A DNA stretch of 13,876 nt from Hyphomicrobiales bacterium (GCA_015494185.1 WGBT01000320.1:1-13876); one strand, 5' to 3'; positions 7,680 to 13,876 are shown, counted from the stretch's first letter. Translations and numbers: made by a program. The notes: generated by a model from the sequence alone, not told the origin.

Positions 7680-7934
7680 TACAAGGTTCCCATTGCTTTG
7701 CCACTTAGGTGGCTTATCTCTGGTCACGGGTCGTGTTGTTGCCGATCCTTTTGGGCACTGTATTCTAGCAGGGATTGTTTGGCAGCACCAGATTGAGATG
7801 TGGCTAATTTTCGGGCAAAGTTCCACGCATCCGCAGTATTGCCATTTTTCGATCAGAGATTTGACATCATTGATTCGTGCAGCAGTTCGTCGTAATGCGG
7901 TCATCGTTCAATGCATGCGAGGGGGGACATTTCA
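7680..7934. other. Divergent intergenic region between the HExxH gene and sleB
   Basis: This 255-bp stretch should hold the promoters of both divergent genes. A TTGACA at 7861-7866 is a perfect -35 hexamer reading toward sleB, but no good -10 lies 16-18 bases downstream. TTGCCG with TATTCT 16 bases later (near 7738-7765) is a second weak candidate. No clear repeat or operator is visible. The minus-strand reading frame that crosses most of it is an upstream extension of the HExxH frame and is probably not translated. Confidence 0.35.
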
Positions 7935-8576
7935 ATGCAGGAAACGAGCCGATTGGCGACCAAACCGGCCCTTCTATTGACAGGGCTGATCATTTTGGGT
8001 TTTGCGATTTTGAATATCGTTCAACCAAGTGATACCGCCAAATTCGAGCAGCTGAATATCACCGAGGAGGACCGGCATTACATGGTGCTCACGGTGATCG
8101 GGGAAGCGGCCCGGCAGCCTTGGCGCGGCCAGGCGGCGGTGGCTCATGTGATTTTGAACCGCGCCATTGATGGACGTTTCGGCGGCAAAAAGATCAAAAA
8201 AGTTGTCACCCATAAATGGAAGAAGAAAAAAGCTTCCGGCCGGGTGGTCACGGTCTATGAATTTGAACCCTGGATGCATAAGAAACGGCGGCAATGGCTG
8301 CTTAGTCTCAACAAGGATAATTCCGCGCTTTATCGCCGTGTTGATCGTTTGGTGGGGTTGATTTTGGCGGGCTATGTGCCGGATCCGACCAATGGCGCGC
8401 TTTATTTCCTGAACCCGGAAATCGTGAAAGAACGGCGCAAAAAGGCCGGTGCGAAACATTTGTTGCCTGAATTTGCGCGTGGGCCTGGGGTGCGCATCGC
8501 CGATCATGTGTTTTATGTTGGCAACAACAACCCGCCAGGCTCAGGCCAAGGCGCAAAACAGGATCAGGACACTTAG
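7935..8576 (+). CDS. SleB-type cell-wall hydrolase, membrane-anchored
   Basis: This is a predicted peptidoglycan hydrolase of the Hydrolase_2 family, whose name-giver is the Bacillus spore-cortex enzyme SleB. In non-sporulating alphaproteobacteria such proteins are thought to trim the wall. Using ATG 7935, with GAGGGGGG (7919-7926) 8 bases upstream, the product has 213 residues. An ATG 24 bases earlier lacks a ribosome-binding site. One hydrophobic segment (about 11-29) serves as a signal anchor. The domain follows, with VIGEAARQPWRGQAAVA (E57 aligns with the conserved catalytic Glu) and HVILNR. A lysine-rich stretch lies at about 85-100, and VYEFEPW, DPTNGALYFLN (150-160) and ADHVFYVG come after it. 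The tail is Gly/Gln-rich. It sits divergent to a secreted zinc protein, so the two may share an envelope role. Confidence 0.85.
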   Translation: MQETSRLATKPALLLTGLIILGFAILNIVQPSDTAKFEQLNITEEDRHYMVLTVIGEAARQPWRGQAAVAHVILNRAIDGRFGGKKIKKVVTHKWKKKKASGRVVTVYEFEPWMHKKRRQWLLSLNKDNSALYRRVDRLVGLILAGYVPDPTNGALYFLNPEIVKERRKKAGAKHLLPEFARGPGVRIADHVFYVGNNNPPGSGQGAKQDQDT

Positions 8577-8602
8577 GGGACCTCTGAAGAGAAATTGTTG
8601 CC

Positions 8603-8666
8603 CCGCCTCCCTTGGCACCCGCCTATGGTCGGCCGTAGAAAATGGGCGGGAGGCGAAGGGAGGCGG
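8603..8666. terminator. Strong hairpin between convergent sleB and tgt
   Basis: CCGCCTCCCTT (8603-8613) pairs perfectly with AAGGGAGGCGG (8656-8666). An inner stem CCCGCC (8618-8623) pairs with GGCGGG (8645-8650). The hairpin starts 27 bases after the sleB stop and ends 17 bases before the tgt stop, so it could stop transcription from both sides. No long T-run follows on either strand; on the minus strand a short T-rich stretch comes about ten bases later. Termination is inferred from position and stem strength. Confidence 0.6.
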
Positions 8667-8683
8667 TGGGATAGGTTGTTTGA

Positions 8684-9832
8684 TCAGAGTCCTTGGGGTG
8701 TTGTGGAAGAGGCTTGCGGCGGGAAGATTCTGCGGATATCAGCAAGGGCTTCCTGATAGCGGCCTTCGCTGATGGCAGTGCGCAACTGTTGCATCATTTG
8801 CTGGTAGAAATGCACATTGGCCCAGCTCAGCAACATGGCACCCAAGGGTTCGCCTGAGCGGATTAGATGGTGCAGATAGGCGCGGGAATAATCCCGGGCT
8901 GCGGGGCAGTTGCTGGCGGGATCGAGCGGGCGGGGGTCATCCTTGAATTGGGCGTTGCGAATATTCAGCTTGCCTTCACTGGTGAAGGCTTGGCCGTGGC
9001 GGCCGGAACGGGTCGGCATCACGCAATCGAACATGTCGATGCCGCGGCCCACTGCTTCGGCAATATCCAGCGGGGTGCCAACACCCATCAGATAGCGCGG
9101 CTTGTCTTCGGGCAAAAGGGGAGTGGTCACTTCTAGCACTTCCAGCATTTTCGCCTGTCCCTCGCCAACGGCCAGCCCGCCAACTGCATAGCCTGAAAAG
9201 CCGATTTCCCTAAGAGCAGCTGCTGAAGCCGCCCGCAAATCCGGATAAATCCCGCCCTGAACAATGCCGAACAATGCCTGACCGGGGGCGGCCTGGCGCG
9301 CAAAGGCGGCCTTTGAACGCGCCGCCCAACGCATCGACAATTGCATCGAGGCTTGAGCCTCCTCATGGCTGGCGGGAAAGGGGGTGCATTCATCGAAGGC
9401 CATTTGAATGTCAGCCCCCAACAGGCATTGAATCTCGATGGAGCGTTCCGGTGTCAAGTGATGGCTGGCGCCGTCGATATGGGAACGGAAGGTGACACCG
9501 TCTTCGCCAATGGTGCGCAGCTTGGCCAGCGACATCACCTGAAATCCCCCCGAATCGGTCAGGATTGGTCCCGGCCAGTTCATGAAGCGGTGCAGCCCCC
9601 CAAGGGCGGCAACCCGTTCAGCCCCGGGGCGAAGCATCAGATGATAGGTGTTGCCAAGCACAATATCGGCGCCGGTGGCCTTGACATGTTCTGGAAACAT
9701 CGCCTTGACCGTGGCGGCCGTGCCCACCGGCATGAAGGCCGGGGTGCGAATGCGCCCATGGGGGGTGATGATCTCACCGCGCCGGGCCTGGCCATCGCGG
9801 GCCAGCAGCCGAAAGCTGAACCGTTCGGTCAT
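8684..9832 (-). CDS. tgt: tRNA-guanine transglycosylase with degenerate zinc site
   Basis: Tgt exchanges guanine at the wobble position of GUN-anticodon tRNAs for preQ1 in queuosine synthesis. The 382 residues match the usual length. Active-site residues are present: D93 (LTDSGGFQ), D147 (AFDECTPF), the substrate loop GLAVGEG (219-225), and nucleophile D269 in GIDMFDCVMPTR. The tRNA-binding C-terminus (RDYSRAYLHHL) is intact. The zinc site, C-x-C-x2-C plus a later His in E. coli (302, 304, 307, 333) and Z. mobilis (318, 320, 323, 349), reads S307, C309, A312 and A338. Three of four ligands are therefore missing. The bases read clearly, each change is a full codon substitution, and the frame is intact. 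The ATG overlaps the queA stop by four bases (ATGA), indicating coupled translation. Confidence 0.95.
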   Translation of the reverse strand: MTERFSFRLLARDGQARRGEIITPHGRIRTPAFMPVGTAATVKAMFPEHVKATGADIVLGNTYHLMLRPGAERVAALGGLHRFMNWPGPILTDSGGFQVMSLAKLRTIGEDGVTFRSHIDGASHHLTPERSIEIQCLLGADIQMAFDECTPFPASHEEAQASMQLSMRWAARSKAAFARQAAPGQALFGIVQGGIYPDLRAASAAALREIGFSGYAVGGLAVGEGQAKMLEVLEVTTPLLPEDKPRYLMGVGTPLDIAEAVGRGIDMFDCVMPTRSGRHGQAFTSEGKLNIRNAQFKDDPRPLDPASNCPAARDYSRAYLHHLIRSGEPLGAMLLSWANVHFYQQMMQQLRTAISEGRYQEALADIRRIFPPQASSTTPQGL

Positions 9833-10905
9833 GACTGCGCTCCTTTGCGATGAAGAAGACAGGCATCGCCATAGGAGTAAAACCGAAACCCCCGCTTGAT
9901 GGCATGGGCATAGGCGGCCTGCATCACCTCCAGTCCGGAAAAGGCGGCTACCAGCATGAACAGGGTCGAGCGGGGCAGGTGAAAATTGGTCAACAACAGA
10001 TCGACCGCCTTGAAATGGTAACCAGGTGTGATGAAAATATCGGTGTCACCGGAAAAGGCGGCAATCTCTCCATCGTCGTTTGCAGCCGACTCCAGCAGCC
10101 TAAGCGATGTGGTGCCAACCGCCACAATCCGGCCGCCACGGGCTCGCACGGCGTTCAGCTCGGCCGCTGTGGCGGCGGTGATCATGCCCCATTCGCTGTG
10201 CATTTTATGGTGTTCGATGCGTTCCGACTTGACCGGCAGAAAGGTGCCGGCACCGACATGCAGCGTGATGAAATGCCGGGAAATACCGCGCGCCTTCAAG
10301 GCTGAAAACACTGCTTCGGTGAAATGCAAGCCCGCTGTGGGGGCCGCCACCGCGCCCTGCTGGCGGGCATAAATGGTCTGGTAATCGGTGCTGTCGCGGG
10401 CATCGGCCGGGCGGCGCTTGGCGATATAGGGAGGCAAGGGCATCGCGCCGCGGGCTTCGATGGCGGCATCGAGGGCTGCCCCGGTTTGCGAAAATTCAAG
10501 GTCGATCTCGCCGCCCTGTCCTTTTGCCACGACCAGGGCGCTCAACTCTTCGGCAAAGATGATCTCATCGCCAATCAGCAATTTTTTCGCGGGTTTGGCA
10601 AAGGCTTTCCAGCGGTTTGGGCTTACGCGTTGATGCAGGTTGAGAGAAATTTGCGCCACGGCACCGGCCCTTTCACGGCAGCCGGTAAGGGCGGCCGGAA
10701 GCACCCGGGTATCGTTGAAAACCAGCGCATCCCCCGGGGCTAGCAGGTGGGGCAGATCGCGAAAAAGATGTTCATCGAACTGGTTGCCGGCGGCTTCGGG
10801 GCGAACGCGCAACAACCGGCTGGCATCCCGCGGTTCAGCAGGACGCAAGGCAATTCGCTCAGAGGGCAGTTCAAAATCAAAGGCATCCAAGCGCAGTGAA
10901 GACAT
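9829..10905 (-). CDS. queA: S-adenosylmethionine:tRNA ribosyltransferase-isomerase
   Basis: QueA transfers and rearranges the ribosyl part of SAM onto preQ1 in tRNA, giving epoxyqueuosine. It acts directly after Tgt, whose gene it overlaps. From ATG 10905 it has 358 residues, against 356 in E. coli. The start SLRLDAFDFELP fits the conserved family N-terminus. A TTG five codons earlier (10920) is an alternative; neither has a clear ribosome-binding site. Family landmarks are VFNDTRVLP (62-70), AMPLPPYI (154-161), PTAGLHFTE (189-197), HVGAGTFLPV (216-225), EHHKMHSEW (231-239) and TNFHLPRSTL in the C-terminal part. A strong hairpin with T-rich flanks (10940-10986) ends 35 bases upstream of the start. 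Confidence 0.95.
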   Translation of the reverse strand: MSSLRLDAFDFELPSERIALRPAEPRDASRLLRVRPEAAGNQFDEHLFRDLPHLLAPGDALVFNDTRVLPAALTGCRERAGAVAQISLNLHQRVSPNRWKAFAKPAKKLLIGDEIIFAEELSALVVAKGQGGEIDLEFSQTGAALDAAIEARGAMPLPPYIAKRRPADARDSTDYQTIYARQQGAVAAPTAGLHFTEAVFSALKARGISRHFITLHVGAGTFLPVKSERIEHHKMHSEWGMITAATAAELNAVRARGGRIVAVGTTSLRLLESAANDDGEIAAFSGDTDIFITPGYHFKAVDLLLTNFHLPRSTLFMLVAAFSGLEVMQAAYAHAIKRGFRFYSYGDACLLHRKGAQS

Positions 10906-10939
10906 GACGGCAAAGTTCAAAGAAGATGAAAAGGCGAAA

Positions 10940-10986
10940 GCTCACTTGATCGGGCAACCGGCCAATCGGTCAAGTGAGCCGTTTTT
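10940..10986. terminator. Terminator-like hairpin in the queA leader
   Basis: GCTCACTTGA (10940-10949) pairs perfectly with TCAAGTGAGC (10970-10979). On the plus strand a T5 run (10982-10986) follows, as in an intrinsic terminator, but no plus-strand gene lies upstream. On the minus strand the stem is followed by an interrupted T/C-rich stretch leading to queA. It may insulate queA from ppi read-through or act as an attenuator for queA-tgt. I see no preQ1-riboswitch consensus around it. Confidence 0.55.
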
Positions 10987-11194
10987 CATTGCAACGAACG
11001 AGCGCACAAGTCCTTAAAATAGGAACCGGTTTTCAGATAAATTGTAAAAGTCTACACTCACCTCCAGACAGTGTCAGATCCGCCCTTGCATTCCATGGTG
11101 TGACACTGGCATTTTCGACAGGTTTGTCAAGGACTGGCATTTTCAAGCCCCCGTCGTGGCTCCCGCCACTCCGCGCTCGCTTGTTGGCGCCGCG

Positions 11195-11240
11195 AAGCGG
11201 TTTCATCCTTGACAAATTTGTCGAAAATGCAAAACCGCTT
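11195..11240. repeat. 46-bp nested palindrome inside the larger inverted repeat
   Basis: AAGCGGTTT (11195-11203) pairs with AAACCGCTT (11232-11240), and the next bases CAT and ATG extend the pairing after a small bulge. At its centre GACAAATTTGTC (11211-11222) is a perfect 12-bp palindrome. The left counterpart GACAGGTTTGTC (11117-11128) has lost symmetry. The right half alone could therefore form its own hairpin or bind a dimeric protein. Confidence 0.5.
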
Positions 11241-11256
11241 ACCATGGTTACCATGG
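11239..11256. repeat. 9-bp perfect tandem duplication
   Basis: TTACCATGG occurs twice back to back (11239-11247, 11248-11256). Removing one copy makes the spacers between the middle and inner arms of the 244-bp inverted repeat nearly equal (12 against 11 bases). The duplication therefore probably arose after the element formed. Confidence 0.7.
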
Positions 11257-11319
11257 AATGTAAGGACAGGCGCAGGCTTGGTGATGTTGTCAAACCTGAC
11301 ACTGCCTGTCAGCTCAAAT

Positions 11320-11355
11320 CCAGATTTTTACAAATGACCAGATTTTTACCAATGA
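11320..11355. repeat. 18-bp tandem duplication
   Basis: Units 11320-11337 and 11338-11355 both begin CCAGATTTTTAC and match at 17 of 18 positions. They lie between the 244-bp inverted repeat and the ppi terminator hairpin. Confidence 0.8.
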
Positions 11356-11377
11356 ATTGTGTGGCAAAACAAGATTG

Positions 11378-11418
11378 TAGAGCAAAAATCCTGTTCGATG
11401 TGATCGGATTTCGCTCTA
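11378..11418 (-). terminator. TAGAGC/GCTCTA hairpin that starts on the ppi stop codon
   Basis: TAGAGC (11378-11383) pairs with GCTCTA (11413-11418), and AAATCC (11386-11391) pairs with GGATTT (11406-11411) after a small bulge. On the minus strand the hairpin begins with the TAG stop codon of ppi. Its 3' side contains a T5 run inside the stem, and a T4 run lies about ten bases beyond it. From memory, palindromes with TAGAGC ends and ATTT/AAAT inner parts recur at gene ends in many alphaproteobacteria. This would then be one copy of a dispersed family acting as the ppi terminator. Confidence 0.55.
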
Positions 11419-11892
11419 GGCCATGTCGGCGGCGACTTTGATAGAAATGATCTCGTCGGGATCATGCACCGGTTCGCCGCGCTTGATCTTGTCGATATGT
11501 TCCATGCCTTCAATCACCTTGCCCCAGACGGTATATTGATTGTCTAAAAAGCGGGCGTCATCAAAACAGATGAAAAACTGGCTGTTGGCGGAATGGGGAT
11601 CGGCGGCGCGGGCCATCGACACGGTGCCACGGACATGGGGCTCGGAATTGAACTCAGCAGCAAGGTCGGGATAGTGTGAGCCCCCGGTGCCGGTGCCATG
11701 GGGACAACCGGTCTGGGCCATAAAGCCCTCGATCACACGGTGAAATTTCAGCCCGTCATAAAAGCCCTCGCGAACCAGTTTTTTGATGTGTGCCACATGG
11801 TTCGGCGCCAGATCGGGGCGCATTTCGATCACCACCCGGCCATGGGTCGTGTCCATGATCAGAGTGTTTTCCGGGTCCTTGATGTCAGCCAC
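11416..11892 (-). CDS. Cyclophilin-type peptidyl-prolyl cis-trans isomerase
   Basis: This enzyme speeds cis-trans isomerisation of Xaa-Pro bonds during folding. The 158 residues lack a signal peptide and so suggest a cytoplasmic enzyme like E. coli PpiB (164). Cyclophilin residues are present: R52 in FHRVI, F57, M58 and Q60 in GFMAQTGCP, then GTGTGG, SMARA, NSQFFICF (103-110) and VWGKVIEGM. F115 sits where human cyclophilin A has Trp121, as in most bacterial forms. The start is GTG at 11892, supported by AGGA (plus-strand 11900-11903) 7 bases upstream; the next in-frame ATG is codon 13 and would cut into the first strand. The stop codon is part of the TAGAGC hairpin. In many alphaproteobacteria ppi genes lie directly before queA-tgt; here 510 bases intervene. 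Confidence 0.93.
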   Translation of the reverse strand: MADIKDPENTLIMDTTHGRVVIEMRPDLAPNHVAHIKKLVREGFYDGLKFHRVIEGFMAQTGCPHGTGTGGSHYPDLAAEFNSEPHVRGTVSMARAADPHSANSQFFICFDDARFLDNQYTVWGKVIEGMEHIDKIKRGEPVHDPDEIISIKVAADMA

Positions 11893-12055
11893 AGAGCGAT
11901 CCTTTCATTTGCATTTTGGAGATTGTGGGAATTTTTAACCGTTGGGGCTTGTGATACTGCAAGGTTGCAAGAATGGCCAGCGAAATAATGCCGTGGGATT
12001 TACCATTGAACGTTATCCCTTTGAAGATTCTTCCTAAACGAAGCGGTATACGAAT

Positions 12056-12069
12056 GGGGGCCGGGGGCC
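12056..12069. repeat. 7-bp tandem duplication GGGGGCC
   Basis: GGGGGCC is present twice in a row (12056-12062, 12063-12069). It is short and low in complexity, so weak on its own, but it fits the pattern of duplications elsewhere in the window's intergenic DNA. Confidence 0.5.
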
Positions 12070-12143
12070 GTTGCTAAAGAGTAGCGCTGTTCCCGCCTTT
12101 TGGGACGATTGATGGGGGCTTGCTTTGTAAAGCTACGCTTTTT

Positions 12144-12180
12144 CCCATGGCGCGGCTCATTTTACCAAAGGCGCCATGGG
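12144..12180. terminator. Perfect 10-bp hairpin downstream of the EF-G-like gene
   Basis: CCCATGGCGC (12144-12153) pairs exactly with GCGCCATGGG (12171-12180) around a 17-base loop. It lies about 75 bases beyond the minus-strand stop of the EF-G-like gene. On the minus strand the stem is followed by A5, not T, so it is not a textbook intrinsic terminator. It may stabilise the 3' end of the transcript or be a simple palindromic repeat. Confidence 0.4.
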
Positions 12181-12253
12181 GCTCTTGTTGTACTTACCTT
12201 TTGTTGGCGTCAATGTTTTCGCCGGTTTTTGGCAGACTGTTGTTTTTCAAGGG

Positions 12254-13876
12254 TCAAGCGGGAGCGGCTTGCTGTTTTGCCAACACGTTGTCGGCAAGCC
12301 GGCCGGTCAGTTCCGCAAGACGCTCGAAACGGGCGTGAAAATTGCCAACCCCTGCTGAGGCGGAGCGCAGTTCAATGATCAGATCTTGCAGTTCGGCTTC
12401 AGGTATCTGGGCATGAACCACATCCCAGCCTTCCCAACCGGGCCGCGCATCAAACCCCAAAATCTGACCGCGGCGCTGGGCAATGATCTGATTGATCTTG
12501 GCGGTTGCTGTGGAAGGAACGGTGATCTCAACCGCCATGATGGGCTCGAGCAGCACCGGTTGGCAGTTTGGCATGCCTTTGCTCATGGCCAAGCGGCCGG
12601 CGGTACGAAACGCCTGTTCAGAGGAATCCACACTGTGATAAGAGCCGTCTTTCAAATGAACCGCCACATCGACCACGGGAAAGCCAAGGGGGCCAGAGGC
12701 CAGATAATCCCGCACCCCGTTTTCAACCGCTGGAATATATTGCTTGGGCACCACGCCGCCGGTGATCGAATCGGAAAATTCAAAACCGGCACCACGGGGC
12801 AAGGGTTTGATGTCGATCACCACATCCCCGAATTGCCCATGTCCGCCGGATTGCTTTTTGTGCCGGCCGCGAACTTCGATGGTGGAGCGAATCGTTTCCT
12901 TGTAAGGGATCTTGCGCGGGCGGGTGGTGGCGCGAATACCGTATTTATTGGCCAGCCGTTCGAGGGCAACCCGTAAATGGATCTCGCCTTGGCCCCACAG
13001 CACCATCTCGCCAAGCTCCTGGTTATGTTTGAGCGAAAGGGAGGGGTCTTCGTCGGCGATTTTTTGAATGGCGCCGGTGAGTTTGACTTCATCCTTGCGA
13101 TTTTCTGCAGCAATGGCCAAGCCGAAAACCGGGGCTGGCGGGGCAGGGACGTCGATTTCTGTAAGCCCTTCTTGAAGCGGTGAAATCGTGTCGCCAGTGG
13201 TAAAGCTCTCAAGCCGGCCCAAGGCAACCGTCTCTCCGGCTTGGGCCGGTCCGCGTTTGCTGATCTCTTGGCCTTGCAGTGTAAAAAGGCCCGAGATCCG
13301 TTCTTCGCGGCCGTCTGCGGTGTAAACCGTTTCGCCATCTTTCAGTGTTCCGCTCAACACCCTTACAAGCGAAAGTTTGCCGCCATGGGGCGTGTGGAGG
13401 GTTTTCAGGATTTGTCCCATGGCGGGGGAAGCCACCTTCAGCCGTGCCGCCGTTTGCGAGACAAACGGGGCTTCATGACGCAGTGCTTTCAGCAGCCGGC
13501 TGACACCGTTGCCATGCTCGGCGGAACCAATCAAAACCGGGCAGATTTCCCCGGCCTGCAATTCGGCGGCCAGATCCGCAAAAACCTTGTCCCGTGGCGG
13601 CTCGATATCCTCGAGCAGCTGCTCCATCAGCTCATCGTCATAGTCGGCGAGTTTTTCCAGCATTTCAAACCGGGCTTCGGCCTCGCGTTCCCCCAACGCC
13701 TCGGGCAGATCGATGATTTCACTGGCGGCATGTTCCCGGTAAAGATAGGCGCGTTCCAACGCCAGATCGATAAAACCGGTGGCGATTTTGTTTTCCCAGA
13801 TTGGTATTTGCCGCAATACCAGCGGCTTGGTTGAGGCCGGTTGCAGCATTGGTATCAGATCCCGCAACCGCATCTC
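12254..13876 (-). CDS. EF-G-like translational GTPase, 5' end outside the window
   Basis: The frame is open to the window edge (a GAG codon precedes the first visible Met), so the gene is cut. About 540 residues are visible. Roughly 130 N-terminal residues with the P-loop, switches and NKxD motif should lie to the right. Counting from the visible Met, the end of the G domain has GSAEHGNG (116-123). The beta-barrel domain II follows (about 150-245), then domain III with NQELGEMVLWGQGEIHL (284-300). Domain IV has HKKQSGGHGQFG (338-349), and domain V has AQRRGQILGFDAR (465-477). It resembles the second EF-G-like paralog (FusA2 type, about 675 residues) more than canonical FusA, whose domain V normally has a GDVIGDLNSRRG-like segment. 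Its precise role in translation is not settled for such paralogs. Confidence 0.88.
   Translation of the reverse strand, partial: EMRLRDLIPMLQPASTKPLVLRQIPIWENKIATGFIDLALERAYLYREHAASEIIDLPEALGEREAEARFEMLEKLADYDDELMEQLLEDIEPPRDKVFADLAAELQAGEICPVLIGSAEHGNGVSRLLKALRHEAPFVSQTAARLKVASPAMGQILKTLHTPHGGKLSLVRVLSGTLKDGETVYTADGREERISGLFTLQGQEISKRGPAQAGETVALGRLESFTTGDTISPLQEGLTEIDVPAPPAPVFGLAIAAENRKDEVKLTGAIQKIADEDPSLSLKHNQELGEMVLWGQGEIHLRVALERLANKYGIRATTRPRKIPYKETIRSTIEVRGRHKKQSGGHGQFGDVVIDIKPLPRGAGFEFSDSITGGVVPKQYIPAVENGVRDYLASGPLGFPVVDVAVHLKDGSYHSVDSSEQAFRTAGRLAMSKGMPNCQPVLLEPIMAVEITVPSTATAKINQIIAQRRGQILGFDARPGWEGWDVVHAQIPEAELQDLIIELRSASAGVGNFHARFERLAELTGRLADNVLAKQQAAPA

Larger units (their letters stand above)
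11065..11308. repeat. 244-bp three-armed imperfect inverted repeat
   Basis: Three arm pairs are nested in the right order. CAGACAGTGTCAG (11065-11077) pairs with 11296-11308 (12/13). CCTTGCATTCCATGG (11084-11098) pairs with 11251-11265 (14/15). The 24-bp arm 11110-11133 pairs with 11206-11229 (22/24). The 72-bp centre is GC-rich. Outer spacers differ, partly because of a 9-bp duplication (11239-11256) in the right half. Within the left half, ACTGGCATTTTC occurs twice, 28 bp apart. The form suggests a small non-autonomous mobile element, a decayed palindromic element, or a structured RNA. No transposase and no clear target-site duplication were found. The open reading frames crossing it look accidental. 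Confidence 0.6.
11893..12253. other. Intergenic region between the EF-G-like gene and ppi
   Basis: This 361-bp stretch has no credible gene; the open frames across it are not protein-like. The part next to ppi must contain its ribosome-binding site and probably its promoter. I see only weak candidate hexamers (TTGCAG and GTTAAA on the minus strand). The part next to the EF-G-like gene holds the 12144-12180 hairpin and a GC-rich 7-bp duplication at 12056-12069. Confidence 0.5.

Noticed and set aside
7680..7904. N-terminal 75-codon extension of the HExxH gene
   Set aside because: The extension reads as cysteine- and tryptophan-scattered sequence with no protein character and would place the clear signal peptide in the middle of the protein.
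10906..11064. preQ1 riboswitch upstream of queA
   Set aside because: I looked for the compact preQ1-I pseudoknot pattern in the minus-strand leader and found only a simple 10-bp hairpin with no matching tail.
11065..11308. CRISPR array or insertion sequence
   Set aside because: The repeats are inverted and nested, not regularly spaced direct repeats, and there is no transposase frame or clear target-site duplication.
10974..11441. 155-codon plus-strand and 89-codon minus-strand frames in the ppi-queA gap
   Set aside because: Both cross the long inverted repeat and tandem duplications, lack ribosome-binding sites, and have no protein-like features.
12100..12378. 92-codon plus-strand frame between ppi and the EF-G-like gene
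   Set aside because: It overlaps the end of the EF-G-like gene and the 12144-12180 hairpin, and the product is Cys/Arg-rich with no recognisable feature.

Overview
The window looks like chromosomal DNA of a moderately GC-rich alphaproteobacterium. The evidence is the ppi-queA-tgt gene order, the alphaproteobacterial style of the proteins, and a TAGAGC...GCTCTA hairpin at the end of ppi. I cannot name the genus from sequence alone. No phage, IS transposase, CRISPR array, tRNA or rRNA is visible.

Left part (1-6900): an 849-bp non-coding leader is followed by three plus-strand genes. They encode a FadE-type acyl-CoA dehydrogenase, a FadJ/FadB-type enoyl-CoA hydratase/3-hydroxyacyl-CoA dehydrogenase and a FadI-type thiolase. 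Together these are the enzymes for a full turn of fatty-acid beta-oxidation. The leader carries two operator-like palindromes and several short tandem duplications.

Middle (7077-8576): two divergent envelope genes. One is a secreted cysteine-rich HExxH protein on the minus strand, which I can describe but not name. The other is a membrane-anchored SleB-type cell-wall hydrolase on the plus strand. A large hairpin closes the convergent sleB/tgt junction.

Right part (8684-13876), all on the minus strand: an EF-G-like GTPase whose 5' end lies outside the window, then a cyclophilin-type peptidyl-prolyl isomerase (GTG start), then queA and tgt for tRNA queuosine synthesis (ATGA overlap). The ppi-queA gap is about 510 bp and packed with structure: a hairpin built on the ppi stop codon, an 18-bp tandem duplication, a 244-bp three-armed imperfect inverted repeat, and a terminator-like hairpin just ahead of queA.

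The most notable points are these. Tgt appears to have lost three of the four residues that bind zinc in characterised bacterial TGTs. The 244-bp inverted repeat fits no element I recognise. Nearly every longer intergenic stretch contains tandem duplications of 7-18 bp. I see no convincing new multi-gene system; most of the coding content is ordinary housekeeping.
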